Shown one piece after another: positions 11,335 through 22,700 of a stretch of DNA of 64,000 nucleotides (positions are counted from its first letter, which is position 1; every line of letters begins with the position of its first letter). The notes under the pieces are model-generated. The model was not told the origin of the DNA. It did no database searches and was given only the letters and a program-made list of their open reading frames with translations. Position numbers and translations under genes: made by a program. Source of the DNA: Bradysia coprophila (taxonomy: Eukaryota; Arthropoda; Insecta; Diptera; Sciaridae); NCBI RefSeq assembly GCF_014529535.1, contig NW_023503727.1, positions 1,674,001 through 1,738,000 of the forward strand, read 5' to 3'.

Positions 11335-12905
11335 CGAGCCATTAGAACAGTCGGAGCGTTTGCTGCGACTGAGCCCCGTACGAACCCGTATATCTATTGC
11401 GTACGTGACCCTAGTGCGTCTGTCACCCTACTTTGACCGTAGACCTATTGCACCCGTAAACGTAGTTGAAGTCAAATTATTATGAAATGTGTACATCTTA
11501 GAAATTGCGCATAGCGCAATTAAGAAGCCCCGTACGACGTTCCTTTCAAATGTAACACAAATTTCAAGTTGACCTAAAATTTTAATTTATTGAGAGGCCT
11601 AAGGCCAAGTTACGGCCTTAGTCCAACGACCCAAATTTTTTTTTCCAACAGTATTCTATTCGGCCTTCGATTACCTTCCAAATGAAACAAAACTTAGGAA
11701 AATCGGATGAAATTTACTCGAGTTATACGCAAAATACACTTAGGGCTGAGTAGCGGCCTTAGTCCGAGGACCCAAATTTAATTTTTTTTTCAACAACATT
11801 CTATTCGGTGTTCGATTACCTTTTAAATGAAAAAAAAATTAGGAAAATCGGATGAAATTTACTCGAGTTATATGCAGTATACACTTAGGGCCGAGTAGCG
11901 GCCTTAGTCCCAGGACCCAAATTTTAAATTTTTTCAACAACATTCTATTCGGTGTTCGATTACCTTTCAAATGAAAAATAAATTAGGAAAATCGGATCAA
12001 TTTACTCGAGTTATATGCAAAACACACTTAGGGCCGAGGAGCGGCCTCAGCCCAAGGACCCAAATTTAATTTTTTTTTCAACAACATTCTATTCGGTGTT
12101 CGATTACCTTTCAAATGAAACAAAATTTAGGAAAATCGGATCAAATTTACTCGAGTTATTTGCAAAATACACTTAGGGCCGAGGAGCGGCCTCAGCCCAA
12201 GGACCCAAATTTCAAACATTTTTCTCACCACATTCTATTTGGTGTTCAATTACCTTTCATATAAGACAAAAACTAGCAAAATTGGATGATATTTACTCGA
12301 TCTATACGCAAAATACACTTAGGGCCGAGGAGCGGCCTCAGTCCAAGGACCCAAATTTAAAACGTTTTTCGCCACATTATATTCGGGCTTCGATTACCTT
12401 TCAAATGAAACAAAAATTACGAAAAAAGGATGAAATTTACTCGAGTTATATGCAAAATACACTTAGGGCCGAGTAGCCTTTCACTTCTAGGGCCCTAACT
12501 CACGGTCCATTCACCCGATTTTAATAAACTTTTTTTTCCTGGATCGGTATCGACAATACCTATCTTTTGCCGTTTCATTTGCATTTCCATCGTTTTTTTT
12601 GCCGTAAATATCCCCAAAAGACCTTAAAGCACTTAGGCGGCCCTAACTCACGAAGGGCCGACCCAAATATGCCCATCTTCGAACTTAGCCTCACTATTTT
12701 GACTATCTTTCAGGGAAATCGGATTTGATTTACTCAAGATATCGACGTGACAGACGGACAGACGGACAGACAAAATTTTTATTGCGGATTCGTTATCTAT
12801 GAACATAGGCAAACACTTTGCCCTTACCGTCTGCTTCGAATTCCATCAATTACACACGGCATCGTAATCCTATAAGCCCCTTTGTACTTCGTACGGGGCT
12901 AAAAA
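11335..12905 (+). mobile_element. Satellite-bearing repeat element, copy A
   Basis: A compound repeat seen four times in this window (here, 13462-14450, about 40333-41270 and about 58203-59440). Shared parts are: a segment with CAGTCGGAGCGTTTGCTGCGA; a hairpin ATTGCGCATAGCGCAAT next to GCCCCGTACGAC; an array of about 145 bp units; a segment ending ..AGATATCGACGTGACAGACGGACAGACGGACAG; and a terminal CGTACGGGGCTAAAAA. No coding capacity. The small hairpin near one end and lack of inverted termini might suggest a non-autonomous Helitron, but neither a TC start nor a CTRR end was identified, so the class stays open. Confidence 0.6.
11590..12480 (+). repeat. Tandem array of about six 145 bp units
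   Basis: The word TACACTTAGGGC(C/T)GAG recurs at about 11735, 11880, 12023, 12168, 12314 and 12458, a period of 144-146 bp. Each unit holds GGACCCAAATTT, an A/T-rich tract, CATTCTATTCGG, CGATTACCTTTCAAATGA and TTTACTCGAGTTATATGC. Related arrays with the same period occur inverted at about 40560-41000, and two units at 13910-14160. The period is close to the length of DNA wrapped in one nucleosome, but that may be coincidence. The array is part of the larger mobile repeat. Confidence 0.85.
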
Positions 12906-13179
12906 CAGAGTGTTTGCCCTCACTCGTTAGTGTGGAATAACTCACTCGTTGGTATGGAATGGTCAATGAACTAATTGTTGGGATATGAAACGATATGAAG
13001 TGAGTCGCCACCTCATGTGGAACGAATGTATGAAACAAAAACCACGAAGGAATTAGCACTTGTCAACCATAAATTGAGCCACTGACGAGTAAAACGGCAT
13101 GATCTTCACGGATATCAGATAATCGTAAGTTGAACTATTTTTCGTATCGATCCGGTTCGCACGTCATTAAATCCTGTTT

Positions 13180-13440
13180 ACTCACTAAGCCCTGAGAGAT
13201 GAGTCATAAAACCTTATTTCCCAGGGCCTTAATGAGTAAAATAACGTAACGTAATTGTTTGGAACTTTGTATTGTGCCTTCTGTGGTTGCATCCTTTGCT
13301 TTCGGCTCGAGCTGCAAACATCACACTTGGCAATATAAAAAGTTTAACCAAATGCCGTAATCTACTATTTTTGTTCTTTTGGATTAAGTTCAGTGTACAG
13401 TGGTTCATAGAAACGTTTCCAATCAAAAATTCCGTTGGGA
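13180..13440. repeat. Dispersed repeat shared with 20800-20885
   Basis: The segment with TGTGGTTGC, TTCGGCTCGAGCTGCAAAC and CACACTTGG reappears inverted at about 20800-20885 (CCAAGTGTGGCGTTTGCAGCTCGAGCCGAAGGCGAG). The flanking words on ..CTCAC(t/g)A..CCCTGA(g)..GATGAGT also match. Non-coding; a short non-autonomous element is likely. Confidence 0.5.
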
Positions 13441-13461
13441 TCCGACTCTAAAATCTCTTTT

Positions 13462-14450
13462 TAGCCCCGTACGAAGTACTGGGGGCTTATAAGATTAATT
13501 TGCCGTTTGTAACACGTCGAATTGGAAGCAAACAGTAAGGGCAAAGCATTTGGTTATGTTCATAGATGACGAATCCGCAATAAAAAAAATGTCCGTCCGT
13601 CCGTCCGTCCGTCCGTGACCCCTCTAGCTTGAGCAAATCACAACCTTTTTTCAAAATTCTTTTTTTCCCCGATTGGTATCGACAAAAGTAAGGTCAAGTT
13701 CGAAAATGGGCATGGTAGGGTCGGCCCTTCCAGAGCTAGGGCCCTATAGGTGTTTTTCAGTCTTTCGACGATATCTACCGAAATACGCACGCAATAGCTA
13801 CTTGTGATATATCAAATGAAAGGTATTGACGAGTAGAACAAAGTTGCTGAACATTGTTTTTGGGTAAGATGCAACGTGGGCTTGTTGGGAGGGCTCAAAG
13901 GTCGTTACTCGGCCCTAAGTGTTTTTTGCACATAAATCGAGTAAATATCATCCGATTTTGCTAGTTTTTGTTTCATTTGAGAGATAATTGAATGCCGAAT
14001 AGAATGATGGCAAAAAAAGTTTTAAATTTGGGCCCTTGCACTCAGGCCGCTACTCGGCCCTAAGTGCTTTTTGCACATAAATCGAGTAAATCTCAACCGA
14101 TTTTGCTAGTTTTTGTTTCATTTGAGAGGTAATTGAATACCCAATGGAAAGTTGGCAAAAAATTTTGGGTTTCTAAAATAATGTCGTAAATTGTTGGTTT
14201 TATTTGAGAGGTACTTCGTACGGGCTTTCGTAATTGCGCTATGCGCAATTTTAAAAATGAACACTTTCAGTAAATTTGACCATGCCCAACTTGACTTGCA
14301 TTTTGGTAACAGACGCATTAGAGGGTTGTAGACGTATTAGGGTTCCGGGCGTATTACGGCTACGGACGTATTATGGTTACGGACGAAATAAAATTACGTA
14401 ACGGGGCTAAGTCGCAGCAAACGCTCCGACTGTTCTGATGCCTTGTTTTA
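13462..14450 (-). mobile_element. Satellite-bearing repeat element, copy B
   Basis: Begins AGCCCCGTACGAAGTAC, the inverse of the end of copy A. It continues with (TCCG)n at 13590-13616, about two 145 bp-type units (CTCGGCCCTAAGTG at about 13910 and 14052), the hairpin ATTGCGCTATGCGCAAT near 14233 and the inverse of GCGTTTGCTGCGAC near 14415. It therefore lies opposite to copy A, separated by about 550 bp. No genes. Confidence 0.6.
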
Positions 14451-15589
14451 GATTTAGGGTTGATTATGAAGTGACAAATAAAATACTTGAGTGGGAGCCC
14501 GTACCAATAACCAGGGACTCATACTAGCGGTAAAATTGATTGATTAAAAAGAAATAGTTTTCGTTTATCATTAAATTTAATTCTTTTTTATTTCACTAAA
14601 ATTAATTTTTAATTAATTTAATTGTTGTACATTTACACTCTTTATCGATTTTTTTTCTTCTTTAAATTATCGCCCGAAAATCTCTAATTTATTTTGTTTA
14701 ATTCTACGAAGCATGTCATTCAAAAAGCGTTTAGATTAAGAAAATTAAAGTGGAAAAATTTTGTTAACTAAATTTGTTGTCTGAACAGGAAGTATTTTAA
14801 CTATTAACTAGTAGTGCTGGCACGGCAACCACTGGCAATTTTTTTTTATTGTAAATACTTTGTTTCTGAACGAATTTATCAATAATTACAATATTTAAAA
14901 TTTACATTTTTTCCCACTCTAATACTATGAATAAAAAAACAAAATTCCTCCTTCAAAGTTGGTTTTTATTCGTTCAAAAAGATTCCAAGATCATAGCCCC
15001 AATATATCTATTCACCCATACTGTGTTCATGTAATACGTGATTTCAATGAAATAAGAGTGAAGCGTCCGAGATCGAAATAAAGTTACAATGAGAGGAGAC
15101 GATGTGTGGTGTCTGTAATTCCACTTTGGAAGGTTTAAACATTTTCAACACAACCTAAATTGCTTTCCACGGAGTTTGCCAACACTTACAAAAAAAAAAA
15201 AAAATTGGAATAAGAAAAAGTTAGCTTTTCTTTGAAAAATTTGTTGGTTGGTATGTAAATGTAAAGACCCGGAACACCTTACCCACTCGAATTTAATTAG
15301 TTTCGAAAAAAAAAACTTGAACAAATGATGAATAATGGAATGGTACAAAATTCTCCGAATTCTCTGTCAAGCGGAATAAAGTTACCGAAAAGAACGGAAC
15401 ATTCTAACCTTATCGGAATTCATGTTTTTAACCCCTTTTAGTTAATCACTGAATCAATGAATCACTTTTTCCGACTTTATTCACTCGATACTCTTGCAGT
15501 CAATATTTACTTAATCTCTCACGGACGGCATGAATATCTCCAGTAGGAGCATTTAAATCAGAGATGTTAAATTTTCCGAAATTTAACAA
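14451..15589. other. AT-rich intergenic DNA
   Basis: Long A/T-rich sequence with homopolymer runs and no recognisable gene, RNA or repeat family. The minus-strand open frame at 15145-15348 is low-complexity phenylalanine-rich sequence from A runs and is not called. Confidence 0.45.
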
Positions 15590-16090
15590 AATTTTCATGA
15601 ATTTTATAAAATTTTCCTAAATTTTGTTAAGTTTTCAAGAATTTGTGAAATTTCAGAAAACTGTGATATTTTCCGGAATTCAGCGAAATTTTCCTAAATA
15701 TAGTGAAATTTCCGGAATTTTGCGAAATTTTCCGGAATTCTGCGAAATTTTCCGGAATTCTGCGAAATTTTACTAAATTATCTGAAGCTTTCTAAAATTT
15801 GCGAAATTTCCGGAATTTTGCGAAATTTTACTAAATTTAGTGAAATTTTGCAAAATTTGTGAAATTTCCGGAATTTGGCGAAATTTCCGGAATTTTACGA
15901 AATTTCCGGAATTTTGCGAAATTTCCGGAATTTTGCGAAATTTCCGGAATTTTGCGAAATTTCCGGAATTTTGCGAAATTTCCGGAATTTTGCGAAATTT
16001 TTCGAAATTTGGCGATATTTTCCGGAATTCTGCGATATTTTCCTAAATTTTGTGAAATTTCCGGAATTTTGCGAAATTTTCAGAAAACCT
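15590..16090. repeat. Tandem repeat of a 19-nt unit (core 15858-16005)
   Basis: The core is a clean array of GCGAAATTTCCGGAATTTT. To its left, degenerate variants with CTAAATT and CGGAATTC extend back to about 15590, and to the right variants extend to about 16090. The unit is nearly self-complementary (AAATTTCCGGAATTT), so each repeat can base-pair with its neighbours. Because 19 is not a multiple of three, all three frames of the core are open and give periodic F/P/E/C/I/S/R/N/K peptides. These open frames are artefacts of the repeat. It ends about 630 bp beyond the 3' end of Mlf. Confidence 0.9.
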
Positions 16091-16720
16091 AATTTAATTT
16101 GGCAAAATTTCACAAATAATATGTCCTGGTTACACGTGTGGAATGAAACAAAGCTTTGAAATTTAGAAATAAGTAAAAGGGTGGCAAATAGTGAGCTTTC
16201 TCAGTCGGGACATTAGACAAAATAGGCAAAATAATTGGGTGAATAGAATTCCAGTTTGGTATTGAATGTAATCGACGCATTTAACACAGTCAAAAGCCAG
16301 TCATAATCTTCACAAAAAAAAAACTTCATTAAAACTTTATTCAAAGTAAAATTGTTTTTAAACATTTTATAGTTGTAGGTGACGATGGTTTGCAAAAAAA
16401 GGAAAAGTTAATTGCCAAAATCAATTTCTAGAATAGAGTTCGAGGAACGACCAATAACCACGAATTGTACGGACTAACTTATTCAAGACGCTTAGGCTTT
16501 TAATAAAATATTCATCGTTTTTGTTGAATAGGAAACAGTTTCTTTCAAATACAGTTGGTTGTACACTTAAAACTATCGAATTGCAAAATTGTTTCATTTC
16601 CTACTGTAACATTCAATCCATGTTAATTCGGAACTAAACACGAAATTCCGATGTTCTCATTGCCGTTCTCATTGCCATTCTGATTTTGATTTTCCTCTCC
16701 ATTTGAATTGTTTAATTTCA
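16091..16720. other. 3' flank of Mlf
   Basis: Presumed 3' untranslated and downstream sequence of the minus-strand Mlf gene. Nothing else was recognised. The 60-codon frame at 16213-16395 (-) has no features of a gene. Confidence 0.45.
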
Positions 16721-19700
16721 TTATTTTTGACCGGTTGTATGTTGATGGTGGTGATGATGTTGCTGGGAGCCTTTCATAGGACGATTGTTTCGGCGACTAC
16801 TTGAAGCATTGTATGGATGTGGATGGATGCTGAAACGTTTATTAAAAGAAAACAATTCGATTTAGCGATGCCAATTATTTTGGTGTCAGCAATTTGGTTT
16901 TGTTTAATGAAGCAATGAACGTAAACGGAAACGGCATGCATTTCTAGTTTTTATTTATTATTTTACGAGACGAACAATAGTGACAACTGGCGAACACAAC
17001 ACAATGATGACAACAATTTTAGCGATGCGGAATGAGTGACTTTAGTTGCAAAAGAGTCTTCGGCTAAACATTGACACTGGGAAAAGGTAAATCAAAGCAA
17101 AAAACGATTAAGAATGAAGGCGATGGCGATGCTAAAAACAAATATTGAAATCGACCGTTTGTTGAACAAATTTCGTTTAAAAAATTTTGAACGAGAAATT
17201 GTGAGGGATTCTTTTGAATTTCGACTGGCCGAAATCGGCACTATTTTTTCCGGGACTTTTTTACATATGCCTAGTTAGGCCCTGGTGCCTAGGCCCCAAA
17301 ACCAGTCTCAGATATTTTTGATCTTCCTTACCTGGTTGGTTGTAAGTGGCCAAAAGTCGAAAAATGGGGTTTCGTAGTCCGGATTTCATTTCCGTAAGGT
17401 GACGAGGACACGGGCGTGTGTGGGTTCGTTGGAAAGCTGAGGTCAAGTACTCCTGGGGCAAATATTAATTTAATAAAATTTGCTGATTATCGGACGAAAA
17501 TATGACTTCCGGAAAATTTATCGAAATCAAAGTAACCTCGGTGAACTTTGATGAGTTCTGTGACCTCACTAATGCAATTATTTGATTAAATTATTACTTA
17601 TTATGAATGTGGAGGACCTCAGCTGTACAGCGATACGCATATTTAGTAGTTTGGCGGAGTGAAACACACATTTTTATCTGTTACGTAGTCACGTACCAAA
17701 CTACTAAATATGGATATCGGTGTAAAGCTGAGGTCTTCCACATTCATAATAAATAATAATTTAATCAAATAATTGCATTAGTGAGGTCACAGCTCTCATC
17801 AAAGTTCACCGAGGTTCCCTAGATTCTGATAAATTTTCCGGATGTCATATTTTCGGCCGATAATCAGCAAATTTTATGAAGTTAATATTTGCCCCAGGAG
17901 TACTTGACCTCAGCTTTCCAACGAACCCACACACGCCCGTGTCCTCGTCACCTTTCGGAAATGAAATCCGGACTACGAAACCTCATTTTTCGACTTTTGG
18001 CCACTTACAACCAACCAGGTAAGGAAGATCAAAAATATCTGAGACTGGTTTTGGGGCCTAGGCACCAAGGCCTAACTAGGCATATAAAGTCGTGGAAAAA
18101 ATAGCGCCGATTTCGGTCAGTCAAAATTCAAAAGAATCCCTCGTCTTCAGCTGTAACGATGATTTAGGACCATAAGAACGAAAGTAAGGTTATCAGATCT
18201 AGGTTCTAAGTATAAGCACTTCTGTTTGTATGAGTGGATGAGTGCATGAGGCTCCACTAGAGAAATTGGGTGCCATGAGTGATAAACTCAGAGGTGGCCT
18301 AACCTGTTCTTTCAGAACCTAAAATCAGATCCGATTCGCTTGTCGAAAAAAATGATGTCAAAAATGTCAAATTTTGTGCTTTGAGAAACGCTTTCGGAGT
18401 GTTTTTGCAAGCAAAACACTTCACTTAAGTTTAAAGAAAAAACTGTGGGAAATTTCAGAAAAATGTTAATTAAAGAAGCAATTCCAACAACGCCTGGAAG
18501 CACTTTGTAGCCTGTGTTATCAGCCAATTACAGCATTGAAATATTTGTGTTAATCAGAGTCAACTAGGTCAAGTCTTTCCCTTGTGACAACACATGACTC
18601 TCTACAAAAAATCTTTCGTTATTTTTACCCAAGAAGGTCTGAAAAACTAGGTTGAAACACAGGAAGACGCAGGGCCGTATCTAGATGGGGCGCAGGGGGC
18701 GGCGCCCCTCCTAGCGAAGTAATTTTTTCATTTTATTTTTCCCATACAAAATAATTTTTTTGGACCTTGCGCCCCCCCTAGCGCACTCAGATTTTGAAGT
18801 CTGGCTACGGCCCTGGGAAGACGGCTGGAATTAAAATATCGCAAGTTCTGTTCTATAAGTTCGTGGAGGAACCACAAACTGATTTTAATTCTGCCGTCTG
18901 CATGATTACTATAGAGATACAAAGGTGTCTTAAGTGAAGGTTATTGACCTGTTCTGTCAGAGCCTTGGTGTTAACAGGCAAGCACTTTTCTAATGCCTAA
19001 AAGGTAAGCTCGGCGTTTATTTTTATCATCTGTCACTGTCGACAACAGATGATCATAGCGAAACAAAAACTTTAGTTAGCTTTTCTTTTACCCAATCCAT
19101 AATTAACAGAGACAAACAAAAAGTAAAAAACTGCTAGACTCTGGAAAGCAAAGTTCTTCGATGTCTAAAAAGGAAAATAAAATAAAAAACAAATAAAAAT
19201 GCAAAATGAAACTGTAATAAAAATGGGATGGGTTAAGTAATGATGGGTGTGTGTGTGTGTGTGTTGTGGGTGAATGTGTGTGAGTTATTTCGTCAGAACC
19301 ACCCAATGAAATTGAGCACCTCGTCAGATGGATAAATTCAACATGAACATGATCCGGATGGTATGAAACGAAACAAACCTTGTTGTAGCTGGCGTATAGA
19401 GATTTGTCGAATTTAATGTTAACGGCGACGAGGTAACCGAACGCAACGGTCTACGTGGTGTTGCCATTGAACTATGACCCGATCGTCGACGATTTGTTGA
19501 AGATGTTAGATTTTGTAACGGTTTCGTCGATGATGGCGTCGTTTGTGTGGAGCTATATTGTAATGATTTGTTGGTTTTTGTTGAATAAATAAAGAAGAAA
19601 AAAACGGGGGGAAAATAATGCTAACAAAACAATGAGATCGGAGGATGAGGACACCTTTTCCAGTGGACTATTTTAAATGTACCTAGTAAGGTATTGGACA

Positions 19701-22700
19701 TTGGACCCTAGAAGCCAAAACGTTTCCTACATGCTTGTATGACTACTGGTGAGGCATGTTTGGTGTCGTTGGAAATCTGAGACCAGTAGTGATCAGGGAA
19801 GACAATTTTTTGATGTTTTTGTTGCATTCCGGAAGCAAAGGAACTGTTAGAAGTTCCCCGAAAGTTCATAAAATTACCTATCCAGTGACACCCCACACCG
19901 CCATGTCCCATGTACCTTTCGTGTCTTTGAAGAAATTTCCATTAAAAATGTGCATCCATTTCGATCACCTCCCACTAGTCGCTCAAGCGTCGAGGAATTT
20001 TTTTGAAAGTGGTTTTGGCTTCTACGATCCAATATCTCGGCACATATTAATAGGCGTCCAATTTCGACTGTTTTTAAAAAGTTACTTCCCGCTGATTTGA
20101 CCGAGAAATCGTCGCGATTCGCGATCATAAGGCTCGGAACGGGTTCGGGTTGACCTGTTTTAGTTCAGGTTGACCTGAACCGGATTCATGACCCGAACCT
20201 GAAAAATTATTTCGGGTTCAACCCGAACTTGACTCGAACATGAATTTTCGATTTCGGGTTTAACCCGAACCTGACCTGAGCCCGAAATTGTTCAACCCGA
20301 ATTTGACCTGAACCTGAATTTTCAATTTCGAGTTCGACCCGAACCTTAACTGAACCCGAAATTTTAAATTTAATCAGGTCGGGTTCGGGTAGCCCGAAAT
20401 TTTGAGCATTTATTACACTAAAAAAAGTCAAAAATTTCGGGTTACCCGAACCCGACCTGATTAAATTTAAAATTTCGGGTTCAGTTCAGGATCGGGTCGA
20501 ACTCGAAATTGAAAATTCAGGTTCAGGTCACATTCGGGTTGAACAATTTCGGGTTCAGGTCGGGTGCGGGTTAAACCCGAAATCGAAAATTCAAGTTCGG
20601 GTCAAGTTCGGGTTGAACCCGAAATAATTTTTCAGGTTCGGGTTAAATCAAGTTCGGGTTCCGGTCTGACCGAACCCGACCCGTTCCGAGCCTTACGGGG
20701 CGATCATTACTGTTACTTCTTTTGATCCGAGTATTTTCAACAGATTGGTGCGATAGTGTATTGCGTCGTTGCTTGCAACTTTTTATTTTTCCAAGTGTGG
20801 CGTTTGCAGCTCGAGCCGAAGGCGAGGTACGCAACCACAGAAGGCAAAGTACAAAGTTCGTAAGTTTTTTACTCACGAGACCCCGAAGAAATGAGTTTTA
20901 AAGATCATGTCCCGGTGAGAAGTAAGTAAAATCTTTTACTTCATTTGTTTCAACATACACATGAGACACCAAGACTGTCATCGCTTACTTTTATTGTTGC
21001 TGTCGATAATAGACAATTTTACTTCTGATTAACTGATTCCCTGTGTTGGAAGTGTACAACATAACATGCAGCACAACAACTATCATTCAAACTGATAGAA
21101 AATGATTCTCGGTCACATTTGATATAAAATTGAAAACGTCCAGTGAAGAGAATAAAAGCAAAAATAACTTGAATGTTTAACAATGTGCAGAGATGTACAT
21201 GCGAGACAGTTTATTACAACATCTACAGCATAATTTAATGAACATAATGTCCATACTTGCGGTGTAATACACAATTGTTTCGATAACCGTAAATTCATTC
21301 AGTGTTGGTTGTTGATGTAAATGAATCAAATCAATCAAAGATAATTATGCAGAATGAAAAATACAGAAAACTAGGATATCAAATCTATTCCAAAACAAAT
21401 TTCTAGAACGTGAAACGGATATTATAATGAGAACGAGCGAACAATATGTGTGTGAAACATAAGAACGATATCAGGCAAATAGAAAATTAAATTGTTTTAA
21501 AATCGAAAATATTGCCGTACCTAAAACGGAAGTGGTTTTCGGTTTTTGACACGACGACACAAAGTTTTCTTTTTCAATTTTTTAATTCATAGATTTTCAC
21601 TAGTTTTTTGCGTTTTTGTTTTAATTTTTTTCAATAAAAATATCTGAAAAATAGTGGAAGAATTTTGGTTTTGTTTTAAATCATTTCAATTTTGTGGAAA
21701 GCGGCGTTTGCATAACTAAATTCGCTAATGCGCCGCATACGGAATGTATACTTATTGCGGCGTCTGTATAGAAAGCTCAAGCAATTCAATTATATTTTTA
21801 CACATTTTCAACTGGAACATTTGACATATCGCCAATCGCCAATCAATTGATGATTACATCGAGTCATCAGTTCTGTCTTGTCCTAACACATTATTGACAA
21901 GATCGTCGTCGATTATAAATTGATGTAAAATTGACATCATTCACTCAATTTCGGTTGTTACTATTAAGAGGGATTCTTTTGAAAAACAGCCTACCGAAAT
22001 CGGACGCATTTTCCAGTGGACTTTTTTATATGTGCCTAGAAAGGTATTGGTCCCGAAGACACTGTTTGTACTGAAATTTCTCGAGGAAGACAAAACGTTC
22101 ATGGTCGTGTAGGGTGTCATTTGACAGGTAATTTAAGTGCTTTTGGGCCAAACAGGGTTTTATGTGGTTCGGATGCATCTACCATGAAATAGAAGTTGAA
22201 ATTTTTAGGTGTACATTTTTCATCATAGATGCATCCAATGCCAGAACATTGTCATCACGAGAAAAAATGCTCGAGATGGAGACGGAACTAGAGAAGATTA
22301 AATGGGATGTGGTCGGTGTGAGTGAAGTGAGGAAACCTGGAGAAGAATGTGTTAAATTACAATCAGGACACACATTCTTCTATCGAGGAAGTGACAGTCA
22401 AATGCTGATGCACGGTGTCGGACTGTTCATTCATAAACGATGGTCAAATCGCATAATTCACACAAAAAGTATATCTGATAGAGTGATATACGTATGCCTG
22501 AAAATTAACAGCAAATACAGCATAAAAGTGATTCAGGCATACGCGCCCACATCCACACATGACGACCAAGAAGTGGAGATGTTTTACGAAGACATTGAAA
22601 AAGCCATGGACGAAAATCGGTCATACTTCCAATACCTAGTCGGTGATTTCAATGCGAAGCTGGGGAAACGAGAAGAAGAGTCTGAAATTTCTATTGGAAA

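Noticed and set aside
11204..11485. 93-codon frame resembling the frame at 41388-41011 (-)
   Set aside because: The similarity is at the DNA level of the satellite-bearing repeat; flanking non-coding parts are just as conserved, so no protein selection is implied.
11590..12480. CRISPR-like array (regular repeats)
   Set aside because: Units of 145 bp without conserved short repeats and variable spacers, in an insect genome; it is a satellite array.
15840..16159. Overlapping open frames of 68-94 codons on both strands
   Set aside because: They are translations of the 19-nt tandem repeat in all frames and show only its period.
17261..18104. Two matching 66-71 codon frames (MPQEYLTSAFQRTHTRP..)
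   Set aside because: They are the two arms of the 940 bp palindrome read on opposite strands, and there is no sign of selection on the protein.
20128..20695. Interstitial telomeric repeat
   Set aside because: The TTCGGGTT words are irregular and arranged as a palindrome with distinct ends, as in a MITE, not a telomere array.
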